Notes: generated by a model from the letters alone, not told the origin. A DNA stretch of 64,000 nucleotides from Streptomyces griseoincarnatus (GCA_014649575.1 BMTH01000022.1:22915-86914), one strand, 5' to 3'; positions 8,743 through 16,552 are shown, counted from the stretch's first letter. Program-made: numbers and translations.

Positions 8743-9201
8743 TCAGGGATTGGCCCAGGCCTTCGGGGCGTCGGCCAACGCGGCCACCCCGGCCGGAAGC
8801 CGGGACGACGCCACGTCGGCGAGGGACACGCCCTCCAGGATCTGACGCACGTTGGACCGCAGCGCGATCCACAGCGGCAGCAGCGACTCGGCGGGACCGG
8901 AGTAGGACAGCTCGGGCGGGCGCACGCCGCGCACCGAGACCAGCGGACCCTCCACGACGCGGATGACGTCGGCGATGCTGATCGCGTCGGCGGGCTTCGC
9001 CAGCCGGTACCCGCCGTTCCCGCCGCGCTGGCTCACCACGAGCCCGCCCCGGCGCATGTCGTTGAGGATGCTCTCCAGGAACTTGTGCGGGATGTCCTGC
9101 GCGTCGGCGATCGCCTCGGCCTTGAGCGGCCCGTCGCCCCCGGACGACGCGAGTTCCAGCGCGGCGCGCACCGCGTAGTCCGCCCTGGCTGAGATCCGCA
9201 T
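8743..9201 (-). CDS. Rrf2-family transcriptional regulator without Fe-S cysteines (CymR-like)
   Basis: A 152-residue Rrf2 protein. The winged helix is at the N-terminus (RISARADYAVRAALELA, then HKFLESILNDMRRGGLV and QRGGNGGYRLA). It contains no cysteine at all, so it cannot bind the Fe-S cluster used by IscR, NsrR or RsrR. Such cluster-free members include CymR, the cysteine-metabolism repressor that works with cysteine synthase. Together with sulfur transport genes and two cysteine leader peptides, this suggests a sulfur-responsive repressor. There is no ribosome site; GATAAT lies 6 bp before the ATG, indicating a leaderless transcript. The target and co-regulator are inferred. Confidence 0.88.
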   Translation of the reverse strand: MRISARADYAVRAALELASSGGDGPLKAEAIADAQDIPHKFLESILNDMRRGGLVVSQRGGNGGYRLAKPADAISIADVIRVVEGPLVSVRGVRPPELSYSGPAESLLPLWIALRSNVRQILEGVSLADVASSRLPAGVAALADAPKAWANP

Positions 9202-9270
9202 GCGGTCATTATCCCGTACGGCCCGCGCCGCCCTCCACCCGCCGTCGAAGGTCCGGAACCAAGGGAGGGA

Positions 9271-9577
9271 TCAGGCCGGCGCCTGCACGGCGTGGAGTGC
9301 GACCGCCGCGGCGGCCAGGGAGCCCCGCAGCAGACGCAGTCCGGTCGCGGGCAGACAGGGCTGGAGCCGCGCGCCGAGACACCCGCCGTCAGCCCGCCCA
9401 GCCCGCAGGGCGGCCACGGGTACCAGTCGGGCGCCACGTCCCCGGTGTCCGCCAGGGACAGCAGTGCGAAGGCGCCCGCGCCCGCCGCGGATGTGACGAA
9501 CGTGGCGGCCGGCGCCACGCGCGCGACGGACATGCCGCGCCCGGCCGGCAGCGGCCCGAGCAGCGAGTCAGGATCGG
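9271..9577 (-). pseudogene. TauE/SafE sulfite exporter remnant (N-terminally truncated and frameshifted)
   Basis: Two frames on the minus strand together give the end of a TauE/SafE membrane protein. The first runs from about 9577 with DSLLGP, GRGMSVARVAPAATF and CGLGGL. After a shift near 9385-9400, the second continues with GCLGARLQP, LRLLRGSLAAAAVALHAVQ and a TGA at 9271-9273. The N-terminal half is missing and the upstream end runs into the stop of the winged-helix regulator. TauE proteins export sulfite or sulfoacetate released during organosulfonate breakdown, so this was once part of the sulfur island. Confidence 0.7.
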
Positions 9578-10161
9578 CCGCAGGGCGCGGCGTGGGGGGT
9601 GTCCTGCTGGTCGGGCACGTACTTGTAGCCGATGGAGCGGACGGTCACGATGCGGTGGCGGTGGGCGGAGCCCAGTTTGCGGCGCAGGCGTGCGACGTGG
9701 ACGTCGACCGTGCGGCCGTCGCCGACGTGGTGGTAGCCCCAGACGGCCGCCACCAGCGTCTCGCGCGACTGCACGAGGTGCGGCCGCCGCATGAGGTGCG
9801 CCAGCAGCTCGAACTCCAGGTAGGTCAGGTCGAGTTCACGCCCGTCGACCTCGGCGGTGCGGCGCGCGGTGTCGATCCGGACCGCGTCGTCCGCCGGCTG
9901 CGGCACGGGCTGCGCGGTCACGCCGGCGGTCACGTCCGCGGTCGCGTCGGCGGCCGCCGGACGGAATTCGGGCCCCGGCCGGTCCTTCACGAACAGGTCC
10001 AGCGGATCGGTGCCCTCGGGGACCAGCAGGAGGTAGGCGACGAGCGGCGGGGACCCGGGGTCCTCGCCGTCGTGCCGCACCCCGTCGGCCACCAGGTGGA
10101 GGTGGCGCGTGTCGGGCAGCGGACGGAGCGAGGCGGTCGGATGCGGCAGTGCCGTGGTCAT
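9568..10161 (-). CDS. Winged-helix (OmpR/PhoB-type) orphan DNA-binding regulator
   Basis: A 197-residue protein with a C-terminal OmpR-type DNA-binding domain: LDLTYLEFELLAHLMR, the recognition-helix region VDVHVARLRRKLG and the wing RSIGYKYVP. There is no phospho-acceptor receiver domain. The N-terminal 90 residues are instead a different small domain (HLHLVADG, PPLVAYLLLVPEGTDP) that I do not recognise. The start has GAGGGA about 8 bp upstream. A cysteine leader peptide ends 105 bp before it, so it is probably produced in response to sulfur limitation and may control sulfur genes. No kinase is nearby. Its effector and targets are unknown. Confidence 0.82.
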   Translation of the reverse strand: MTTALPHPTASLRPLPDTRHLHLVADGVRHDGEDPGSPPLVAYLLLVPEGTDPLDLFVKDRPGPEFRPAAADATADVTAGVTAQPVPQPADDAVRIDTARRTAEVDGRELDLTYLEFELLAHLMRRPHLVQSRETLVAAVWGYHHVGDGRTVDVHVARLRRKLGSAHRHRIVTVRSIGYKYVPDQQDTPHAAPCGRS

Positions 10162-10266
10162 GGCGTCAGTCCCTCGGGAAAGGTGTCGGGTCCCGGCGGA
10201 CGCGGGCGGTGGTGCGTGGAAGCCGGGAGGGGGCCGGAGTGCGCGGCCCGCGTGCGGGCCGTGCGT

Positions 10267-10359
10267 TCAGGCGCGACAGCAGGCGGCGCTGACGACGTGA
10301 CCGAAGTCGACATGCCGACGACGTACGAGTCGCTGCTGCACAGGGGACATGTCCCTCAT
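10267..10359 (-). CDS. Cysteine leader peptide (30 aa) ahead of the winged-helix regulator
   Basis: A short frame of 30 codons whose second half reads RRRHVDFGHVVSAACCRA, the same HxDF...SAxC pattern as the leader at 8502-8603 but with two adjacent Cys codons just before the end. A second ATG at 10350 is an alternative start; neither has a strong ribosome site. It ends 105 bp before the winged-helix gene on the same strand. The pattern is seen; control of that gene by cysteine supply is inferred. Confidence 0.72.
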   Translation of the reverse strand: MRDMSPVQQRLVRRRHVDFGHVVSAACCRA

Positions 10360-10388
10360 GCTGCGCACCCCCGTGAGCACCGTCAAGC

Positions 10389-10411
10389 TTTTCCTAGTAA
10401 ATCTGTAGGGA
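10389..10411. promoter_or_regulatory. Second copy of the sulfur operator-like element
   Basis: TTTTCCTA-N9-TAGGGA, identical in both half-sites and in spacing to 8627-8649. Extended by one base on each side it is a near-perfect inverted repeat (CTTTTCCTA against TAGGGAAAG, one mismatch). It lies 30-52 bp upstream of the leader-peptide ATG on the minus strand. Confidence 0.6.
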
Positions 10412-10466
10412 AAGAAGGTTTCGTCTCACATGCTGAGCGCGTGGGGCCGGTCGGCGGGACGTGACC

Positions 10467-10598
10467 ATGCCGCCGTCTGCTCACCCTGCTCGCCGCGGCC
10501 GGAGCTGTCGGCGCGCTGCCCGTGTCGGCGCCCGCCCGCGCAGCCGACGGCGACACCGTCGTCAAGCCGCTGCCGCCCGGCCGTCGGTCGCCCGTGGT
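10467..10598 (+). pseudogene. Possible N-terminal fragment of a secreted protein
   Basis: Following an ATG at 10467, and allowing one extra base near 10473, the frame reads like a secretion signal: RRLLTLLAAAGAVGALPVSA followed by PARAADGDTVVKPLP. The coding sense then runs into the opposite-strand end of the DMT-type gene, and no mature domain follows. It looks like the stub of an exported protein cut off by rearrangement. The call rests only on the signal-peptide look. Confidence 0.35.
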
Positions 10599-11696
10599 TC
10601 AGGCGGCCCGGCGCTCCCCGGCCCTCCGCCCGGGACACCGGTCCCGTCTCCTCCGCCGCCCCGGTCTCCGGGCGGAGTGGAGCGCGACGCTCTCCTGGGT
10701 GTGCGCCGGGGGGACGAGGGCCGTCCCTGCCGACGGGCTCGGCGCGTACGGTTCCGTGACCGCCGGCGGCGTCCACCGCGGGAAGCCGGACGTGCCCGTG
10801 GTCGCCGGGACCGGTGCGCGTACCGCTGCCGAGGGCGTGCCCGGCTCGTCCGGAGCCTCCGCAGGACCTGCGGAGGTCCCCTCGGCGGCCCGTGACAGCA
10901 GGACCACGCCCCACGCCGCGAGACCGGCGCCGAACAGGCCGAACACCATGCCGGGCGCGCCGCCCCGGAGGTGTTCGCCGAGCAGGCCCAGTCCGATCAC
11001 CGCCGCCGCCAGCGGATTGGCGAGCGTGACCATCGCCAAGGGAGCCCCGAGGCCACCCCGGTACGCGGTCTGCGCGAGGAGGAGGCCGCCCGCCGAGAAG
11101 GCGGCGACCAGCAGCGCCACCCCGATCACGCGCATGTCGAGGAGCGGGCCGGTGCGGTCGGTCACCGCGACCGTCACCGTCTGGGTCAGCGCGGAGGCGA
11201 CCCCCGACGCGATGCCCGACGCCGTCGCGTGACGCAGACCGGGACGGCTGCCGGGCCAGGACAGCAGGCCGATGAGTGACGCCGTGCCGCCCGCCAGGCC
11301 CAGCGCCTCCGGCACGCTCAGCACGTCGTCCGGCGCCGGTCCGGACGCCGTCGCGAGGAGCGCCGCCAGACCGGCCAGGGTGAGAGCCGTGCCCCGCCAC
11401 TCCACCGCGCTCACCGGCCGCCCCGCCATCCGCGCCCCCAGCGGCACCGAGGCGACCAGGGTGAGCGCGCCCAGCGGCTGGACCACCGTCAGCGGGCCGT
11501 ACTTCAGGGCCACCACGTGCAGCAGCGCGGCCGCCGCGTTCAGGGAAACCGCACCCCACCAGGCGCCGCTGCCCAGCAGTCGCAGCGCCCCGGCGCCGGA
11601 GTCGTGGGTGGCCAGCCGCGCCTGCGTCACGGCGGCGAAGGCGTAGGCGACGGCCGACACCAGGGAGAGCAGGACCGCTGTCAGCAGGGCGCTCAT
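10599..11696 (-). CDS. DMT-superfamily membrane protein (EamA/NIPA-like)
   Basis: Integral membrane protein of 365 residues with about nine hydrophobic segments in the first 275 residues, in the style of drug/metabolite transporters (KYGPLTVVQPLGALTLVAS, ANPLAAAVIGLGLLGE). The C-terminal 80-90 residues are hydrophilic and end in a low-complexity Arg-rich tail, which may be non-native extension into rearranged DNA. The ATG at 11696 overlaps the stop of a truncated PAP2 gene (ATGA), so the two once formed an operon. The substrate is unknown. Confidence 0.8.
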   Translation of the reverse strand: MSALLTAVLLSLVSAVAYAFAAVTQARLATHDSGAGALRLLGSGAWWGAVSLNAAAALLHVVALKYGPLTVVQPLGALTLVASVPLGARMAGRPVSAVEWRGTALTLAGLAALLATASGPAPDDVLSVPEALGLAGGTASLIGLLSWPGSRPGLRHATASGIASGVASALTQTVTVAVTDRTGPLLDMRVIGVALLVAAFSAGGLLLAQTAYRGGLGAPLAMVTLANPLAAAVIGLGLLGEHLRGGAPGMVFGLFGAGLAAWGVVLLSRAAEGTSAGPAEAPDEPGTPSAAVRAPVPATTGTSGFPRWTPPAVTEPYAPSPSAGTALVPPAHTQESVALHSARRPGRRRRRDRCPGRRAGERRAA

Positions 11697-11911
11697 CGGC
11701 CCGCCCCCACGAGTGCCCCTGGGTGCCTCGGCCGGGGAACCGGCGTCGACGCGGGGGCGCGGCGCGGCCGGCGTACCACCGCGAGCGCGAGACCGAGCAG
11801 GGCCGCCGCCGCGAGCGCGTCCAGCCAGAAGTGGTTCGCCGTTCCGACGATCACCAGCAGGGTCACCAGCGGATGCAGCAGCCACAGCCACCGCCACGCC
11901 GTCCGTGGGCC
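11693..11911 (-). pseudogene. PAP2-family phosphatase, C-terminal remnant
   Basis: The frame that stops at 11693 encodes the end of a PAP2/inositolphosphotransferase-type membrane enzyme. A hydrophobic stretch (RWLWLLHPLVTLLVIVG) leads into NHFWLDA, the third PAP2 motif with catalytic His and Asp, then a last membrane segment and a basic tail. Upstream of about 11911 the similarity ends abruptly and opposite-strand LuxR-type coding begins. The catalytic N-terminal motifs are missing, so the product should be inactive. Confidence 0.65.
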
Positions 11912-12454
11912 ATGGCCGAACGGCACGGCTTCGCACCGCCCTACCCGTCCACCGTCGTGCTGCCCGACCCGCGCTCCGTGCGCGGCCGGCTGCTGCTCGC
12001 CGTGGGCCGTACCAAGGAGGGCGTCAACGAACTGGAGGCGGCGGAGAAGGCCGCCGCCGCGCGCGGCCACCTCAACCCGGTGCACGTCTTCGCCGCCGCC
12101 GACCTGGCCCGCGCCCTCACCACGGAGGACCCCGCCCGAGCGGCCCGGCTCGCCGTCGACGTCCGCCGCCGCGCCGAACGCCTCGGCACCGACACGGCGA
12201 TAGGAGAGGCGCTGCGGGTGGCGGCCGCCCTGGACACCGGGCAACGCGCGGTCCGTCTCGCCGGCCAGGCGGTCACCTACCTGGAGTCCTCGCCCTGCCA
12301 GTACGAGCACGCCGCCGCCCGCATCGAGTACGGCGTGCTCGCCCGCTCCGTGCCCGACCTGGAACGGGGAGAGGCACTGGCCCGCTCGTGCGGCGCGGAC
12401 GGCCTGGTGGAGCGGGCCCGCGCCGAACTGGCCACGGGCGTCGGACGCCGTTAG
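11912..12454 (+). pseudogene. LuxR/LAL-type regulator, internal fragment
   Basis: About 180 codons in one frame resemble the region just before the HTH of large ATP-binding LuxR regulators. RGRLLLAVGRTKEGVNELEAA, AADLARAL, the repeat-like GTDTAIGEALRVAAAL and PCQYEHAAARIEYG are alpha-helical TPR-like repeats. The ATPase domain and the LuxR HTH that should precede and follow are both absent; the frame ends at a TAG after ATGVGRR. It abuts the PAP2 remnant head to head. The fragment is too incomplete to act as a regulator. Confidence 0.68.
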
Positions 12455-12714
12455 CCGCCAGGACGCCCCGCCGCCGGTCACGCCGCAGGCGCGTCCCGCG
12501 GCTGCCGGCCGTCCTGCGGCGCCGCGTCGGCAGCCCGGCCTCCAGGGCGGCCGCAGCACGCAGTCCACGTGTGCGTCGCCCAGCACCTCACGGATGCCTT
12601 CGGGCTGCGTGCGCACCGCGGCTCGGGCTGACGGGCCAGGAGTTCACCACAGCGCGGTCTTCGGCCCGGGCACGCCGGATCTTCAGCACCTTGATCCGGC
12701 GGGCGGCCACGCCC

Positions 12715-13704
12715 TCAGCGCCCCGACGTCAGCAGGACCCACACCGGTCCCGGTGCGACGTTGACCGGGTCGCCGTCCGGCGTGGTGAGGGACGTGCCGT
12801 CCTCGGCGGCCGGGCGGCTCCAGGACGCCGGGTGGGCGCGCCCGTCGCGCAGCACCGTCGCCTTCCCCGACCCCACCGTCTCCGTGTACGGCGTGTTGTT
12901 GCCGAGGAAGTCGCGGAAGCCGGACCGGCGCACGGTCACGTCCTGCACGACCACCGTGGCCGCCGTGAGCCGGTCGCCGTCGCGGGTGGTCGCGGGGGAG
13001 CCGTCCATCGACACCTGCCAGCGCCCGTCGGCGTCCGACCAGGTGAAGGTGAAGCGGGCCGCCGGGAAGCGCACGGTGACCTCCTCCTCGGGCGTCCCGC
13101 CGGAGGGCGCGGGGCCCTCGCGGAAGCCGGTGGTCAGCGCGGCCTCGCCGGGTGGGTCCTCCAGCACCCGGTCCGGGCGCAGGAACAGGTTGTGCGGGGC
13201 CGCCCGGCCGGGGTCCCGGTCGAAGGCGTCGGCCTCGGACGTGGGGTCCACGGGGGTGAGCGGCGCTTCGTCGATCAGCGGCAGCAGCTTGCTCTGGGCA
13301 CCGGAGAAGGCGAGCAGGGGTTCGTCGAACTGGCGCAGCAGCTCCAGGTCGGACTCGCGGGCGCTGCGCACCGGCCCCACCGACTCGGGCAGCCGGGCGG
13401 CGTACACCGCCATCAGCCGGCTCAGCCCGCCCTCCACCTGTTCGACGTAGACCACGTCGGCATCGTCGAGACCGGACTGGGGCCGCGCGGCGGGCGCGTT
13501 GTCGATCTTCACGGCCAGGGCGGGAGGGGCCGCCCCGTCCTGCGTGGCGGTGGGCGACTCCCGGGCTCCGCGTCCGTCGTCCCCGTCGCCGCCCGACGTG
13601 CAGCCCGCCGCCAGTCCTGCCGCCAGCGCGGCGGCCAGCAGCACCCCGGCCCGCCTGCCGCCGCGCCGTCGCCGCGCCCTTCGTTCCGTGCCCACCGTCG
13701 CCAC
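12715..13704 (-). CDS. DUF3048 (YerB-like) lipoprotein
   Basis: A 329-residue exported protein starting at a GTG with GAGGA upstream. An Arg-rich n-region and hydrophobic core lead to the lipobox LAAGC (Cys35). The mature part shows the DUF3048 pattern: VKIDNAPAARPQSGL near residue 68, ADVVYVEQVEGGLSRLMAVY, SVGPVRSAR and, near the end, the C-terminal lobe with VVVQDV and GKATVLRDG. The molecular function of this family is not known to me; YerB-like proteins are surface-associated. The gene stands alone. Confidence 0.88.
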   Translation of the reverse strand: MATVGTERRARRRRGGRRAGVLLAAALAAGLAAGCTSGGDGDDGRGARESPTATQDGAAPPALAVKIDNAPAARPQSGLDDADVVYVEQVEGGLSRLMAVYAARLPESVGPVRSARESDLELLRQFDEPLLAFSGAQSKLLPLIDEAPLTPVDPTSEADAFDRDPGRAAPHNLFLRPDRVLEDPPGEAALTTGFREGPAPSGGTPEEEVTVRFPAARFTFTWSDADGRWQVSMDGSPATTRDGDRLTAATVVVQDVTVRRSGFRDFLGNNTPYTETVGSGKATVLRDGRAHPASWSRPAAEDGTSLTTPDGDPVNVAPGPVWVLLTSGR

Positions 13705-13921
13705 CGGCCGTCCTCAGTCATCCGTTGATTCGATTGTGCGCTTTTCCGATCGTCTACGCCGCTGCCCGGGCAGCAGGGATTCCGCGCGGTGGAGTCCGCC
13801 GATCGGCCCAGTGATCGGCGGTTCGGTGCCCGGTGCCTCGGGTACCCGGACGCAACCGCACGGGCGGCGCACGGACCCGCACGGCGTGACACACCGGCCG
13901 GCACGGAGGGAGCAGGCGGCG

Positions 13922-15112
13922 ATGAAGGCACTGACCTGGCAAGGGAAGCGGGACGTACGGGTCGAGACCGTCCCGGATCCCAAGATCGAGGAGCCGACGG
14001 ACGCGATCATCCGCGTCACCTCAAGCGGACTGTGCGGATCCGACCTGCACCTGTACGAGGTGCTCACCCCGTTCATGACCCCCGGCGACATCCTCGGTCA
14101 CGAACCGATGGGCATCGTGGAAGAGGTCGGCGCGGCCGTCCCGGACCTCCAGGTCGGCGACCGGGTCGTCGTGCCCTTCCAGATCGCCTGCGGGAACTGC
14201 TGGATGTGCCTGACCGGGCTGCCCACCCAGTGCGAGACCACACAGGTCACCGCCGAGGGCATGGGCGCGGCCCTGTTCGGCTACACCCGCCTCTACGGCG
14301 CGGTGCCCGGCGCCCAGGCGGAGTACCTGCGGGTGCCGCAGGCCCAGTACGGCCCCATCAAGGTGCCGGAGGGCCCGGCGGACGACCGTTTCGTCTACCT
14401 CTCCGACGTGCTGCCCACCGCCTGGCAGGCCGTCGCCTACGCCGAGGTCCCCAAGGGCGGCAGCGTCGCGGTGCTCGGCCTCGGCCCCATCGGGGACATG
14501 GCCTGCCGGATCGCCCAGGTCCAGGGCGCCGGGCGGGTGTTCGGCGTGGACCTGGTCCCGGAACGGCTGCGGCGGGCCAAGGCGCGCGGCGTGGAGACCT
14601 TCGACCTGCGCTCCTTCGACGACGAGAAGGAACTCGTCGAGGCGATCCGCGACCAGACCGACGGCCGCGGCCCCGACGCCGTGATCGACGCCGTCGGCAC
14701 CGAGGCGCACGGCAGCGCGGCGGCCCGCATGGTGCAGAACGCCTCCGCGCTGCTGCCCCGCAAGATCAGCGGCCCGATGGCCGAACGCTTCAGCGTGGAC
14801 CGGCTCGCCGCCCTCTACACCGCCATCGAGCTGGTCCGCCGCGGCGGCACCATCTCGCTGTCCGGCGTCTACGGCGGCATGGCCGACCCGATGCCCATGC
14901 TCACCCTGTTCGACAAGCAGGTGCAGATGCGCATGGGGCAGGCCAACGTGCGCCGCTGGAGCGACGAGATCATCCCTTACCTCACCGACGAGGACCCGCT
15001 CGGCGTCGACGACTTCGCCACCCACCGCGTCCCCCTGGACGAGGCTCCCGAGGCCTACGACATGTTCCAGAAGAAGCGCGACGGCGCGGTCAAGGTGCTG
15101 ATGAAGCCCTGA
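13922..15112 (+). CDS. Zinc-dependent alcohol dehydrogenase (formaldehyde-dehydrogenase-like)
   Basis: Medium-chain dehydrogenase/reductase of 396 residues. The catalytic zinc ligands are Cys38 in GLCGSDLH and His in ILGHEPMG; four Cys in CGNCWMCLTGLPTQC form the structural zinc lobe. The Rossmann fingerprint is VLGLGPIGDM. Length, the long insert near GALFGYTRLYG-like sequence, and the segment ending VKVLMKP match the glutathione-independent formaldehyde/threonine-dehydrogenase-like subgroup. GGAGG precedes the ATG. It stands alone between a lipoprotein and the ligase gene, so the physiological alcohol or aldehyde is not defined. Confidence 0.88.
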   Translation: MKALTWQGKRDVRVETVPDPKIEEPTDAIIRVTSSGLCGSDLHLYEVLTPFMTPGDILGHEPMGIVEEVGAAVPDLQVGDRVVVPFQIACGNCWMCLTGLPTQCETTQVTAEGMGAALFGYTRLYGAVPGAQAEYLRVPQAQYGPIKVPEGPADDRFVYLSDVLPTAWQAVAYAEVPKGGSVAVLGLGPIGDMACRIAQVQGAGRVFGVDLVPERLRRAKARGVETFDLRSFDDEKELVEAIRDQTDGRGPDAVIDAVGTEAHGSAAARMVQNASALLPRKISGPMAERFSVDRLAALYTAIELVRRGGTISLSGVYGGMADPMPMLTLFDKQVQMRMGQANVRRWSDEIIPYLTDEDPLGVDDFATHRVPLDEAPEAYDMFQKKRDGAVKVLMKP

Positions 15113-15127
15113 CCCACGGCCCCACTG

Positions 15128-16195
15128 CTACGGCCCGCCGAGAATCTCCGCGAGGTCGTAGCGGACCGGCTCCTCCAGCTGCGCGTACGTACAGCTCTCG
15201 GGGGCGCGGTCGGGGCGCCAGCGGCGGAAACGGGCGGTGTGCCGGAAGCGCTGCCCGTTCTCCATGTGGTCGTACGCGACCTCCGCCACCCGCTCCGGCC
15301 GCAGCGGCACCCACGACAGGTCCTTCTTGCCCGTCCAGCGGCTCGGCGCGCCGGGCAGCCGCGCCGACGCGTGCGCCGCCTCGTCCGCCCAGGCCGCCCA
15401 CGGATGGTCCGACACGTCCTCCATCCGCAGCGGCTCCAGCTCCTCCACCAGTTCCGCGCGCCGCTTCATCGGGAAAGCGGCCGACACGCCGACATGCTGA
15501 AGTGCGCCCTGCGCGTCGTACAGACCGAGCAGCAGCGAGCCCACCACCGGGCCGCTCTTGTGCAGCCGGTACCCGGCGACCACCACGTCCGCCGTGCGCT
15601 CGTGCTTTATCTTGAACATGGCCCGCTCGTCCTGCCGGTACCGCAGGTCCAGCGGCTTGGCCACCACCCCGTCCAGGCCCGCCCCTTCGTACTGCTCGAA
15701 CCAGCCCCGCGCGACCTCGACGTCCGTGGTCGCCGGCGCCACGTGCACCGGCGGGGTGGCGTCCCGCAGCGCCCGCACCAGCAGCTTCCGCCGGTCGGTG
15801 AGCGGCACGTCCAGCAGCGACTCGTCCGCGAGGGCCAGCAGGTCGAACGCCACGAACGACGCCGGGGTCCGCTCGGCGAGCGTCCGCACCCGGGAGTCCG
15901 CCGGATGGATGCGCTCCGTCAGCGCGTCGAAGTCCAGGTGCCCTTCGCGGGCGATGACGATCTCCCCGTCCACCACGCACCGCTCAGGCAGCCGCTCCCG
16001 CAGCGCCTCGGCCAGCTCGGGGAAGTACCGGGTGAGCGGCTTGCCCGTACGGCTGCCCAGCTCCACCTCGTCGCCGTCGCGGAACACGATCGCCCGGAAG
16101 CCGTCCCACTTGGCCTCGTACTGCATGCCCGGCGGGATCTTCGCCACCGACTTGGCGAGCATCGGCTTGACGGGCGGCATCACCGGGAGGTCCAT
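15128..16195 (-). CDS. ligC: ATP-dependent DNA ligase (LigC-type)
   Basis: A 355-residue ATP-dependent ligase. The adenylated lysine is Lys29 in YEAKWDGFRA, followed by DGEIV, FVAFDLLA, GAGLDGVVAK and the motif V region MFKIKHERTADVVV; an OB-fold domain fills the C-terminus. The ATG at 16195 was chosen because motif I would otherwise be displaced and ACTGTA (TACAGT on the gene strand) lies 6 bp upstream, as in leaderless Streptomyces genes. The family serves gap and break repair, often with LigD-type polymerases, and a gene for such a polymerase is divergently arranged here. No Ku gene is in the window. Confidence 0.9.
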   Translation of the reverse strand: MDLPVMPPVKPMLAKSVAKIPPGMQYEAKWDGFRAIVFRDGDEVELGSRTGKPLTRYFPELAEALRERLPERCVVDGEIVIAREGHLDFDALTERIHPADSRVRTLAERTPASFVAFDLLALADESLLDVPLTDRRKLLVRALRDATPPVHVAPATTDVEVARGWFEQYEGAGLDGVVAKPLDLRYRQDERAMFKIKHERTADVVVAGYRLHKSGPVVGSLLLGLYDAQGALQHVGVSAAFPMKRRAELVEELEPLRMEDVSDHPWAAWADEAAHASARLPGAPSRWTGKKDLSWVPLRPERVAEVAYDHMENGQRFRHTARFRRWRPDRAPESCTYAQLEEPVRYDLAEILGGP

Positions 16196-16270
16196 GGCTC
16201 GACTGTAAGGACGGAGAGGGTGCTCCGCGCCTCGAGACGCGGCATCGTCGAGCGTGCGGCGCCCTGTCGT

Positions 16271-16318
16271 GTGCCGGGTGCGGCCCGTCGAGGGCTGGTC
16301 GCGCAGCTCCCCGCGCCC
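16271..16318. repeat. Dispersed intergenic repeat, copy 1
   Basis: A 48-bp unit containing GTGCCGGGTGCGGCCCGTCG, then GGGCTGGTCGCGCAG and CCCCGCGCCC, repeated 170 bp further on with few differences. The GGCTGGTCGCGCAG...CCCCGCGCCC core is a hairpin-forming element I have seen scattered between Streptomyces genes. Both copies lie in the 357-bp gap between the ligase and polymerase genes, which holds no gene. Confidence 0.75.
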
Positions 16319-16441
16319 GCCCCCGTGGCCTGCGGGCAGTCGTGCCGCTGGGGCGGCACGGGTGGGCGCAGGCGGCACCCTCTCGGCGGGCCTCGCCGTC
16401 AGCGTCGTACTTGAGGCTCACGGGGCGCCTCGCATTGTTGC

Positions 16442-16488
16442 GTGCCGGGTGCGGCCCGTCGGGGCTGGTCGCGCAGTTCCCCGCGCCC
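16442..16488. repeat. Dispersed intergenic repeat, copy 2
   Basis: A 47-bp direct repeat of 16271-16318, differing by one deleted base after CCCGTCG and a C-to-T change in GCAGTTCC. The orientation is the same as copy 1. Confidence 0.75.
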
Positions 16489-16552
16489 CTTCGGGACGCC
16501 GGGTGGGTGCGGCCGGTGTGCGGCGACCGGTCCCCGCGCCTACCGTGGCCGC

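Noticed and set aside
11693..12616. 307-residue minus-strand frame as one intact gene
   Set aside because: Only its last 70 residues resemble a protein (PAP2 end); the rest is antisense to the LAL-type fragment.
12455..12714. Possible gene fragment between the LAL remnant and the DUF3048 gene
   Set aside because: Neither strand gives a start with ribosome site or a recognisable motif; it may be rearranged non-coding DNA.
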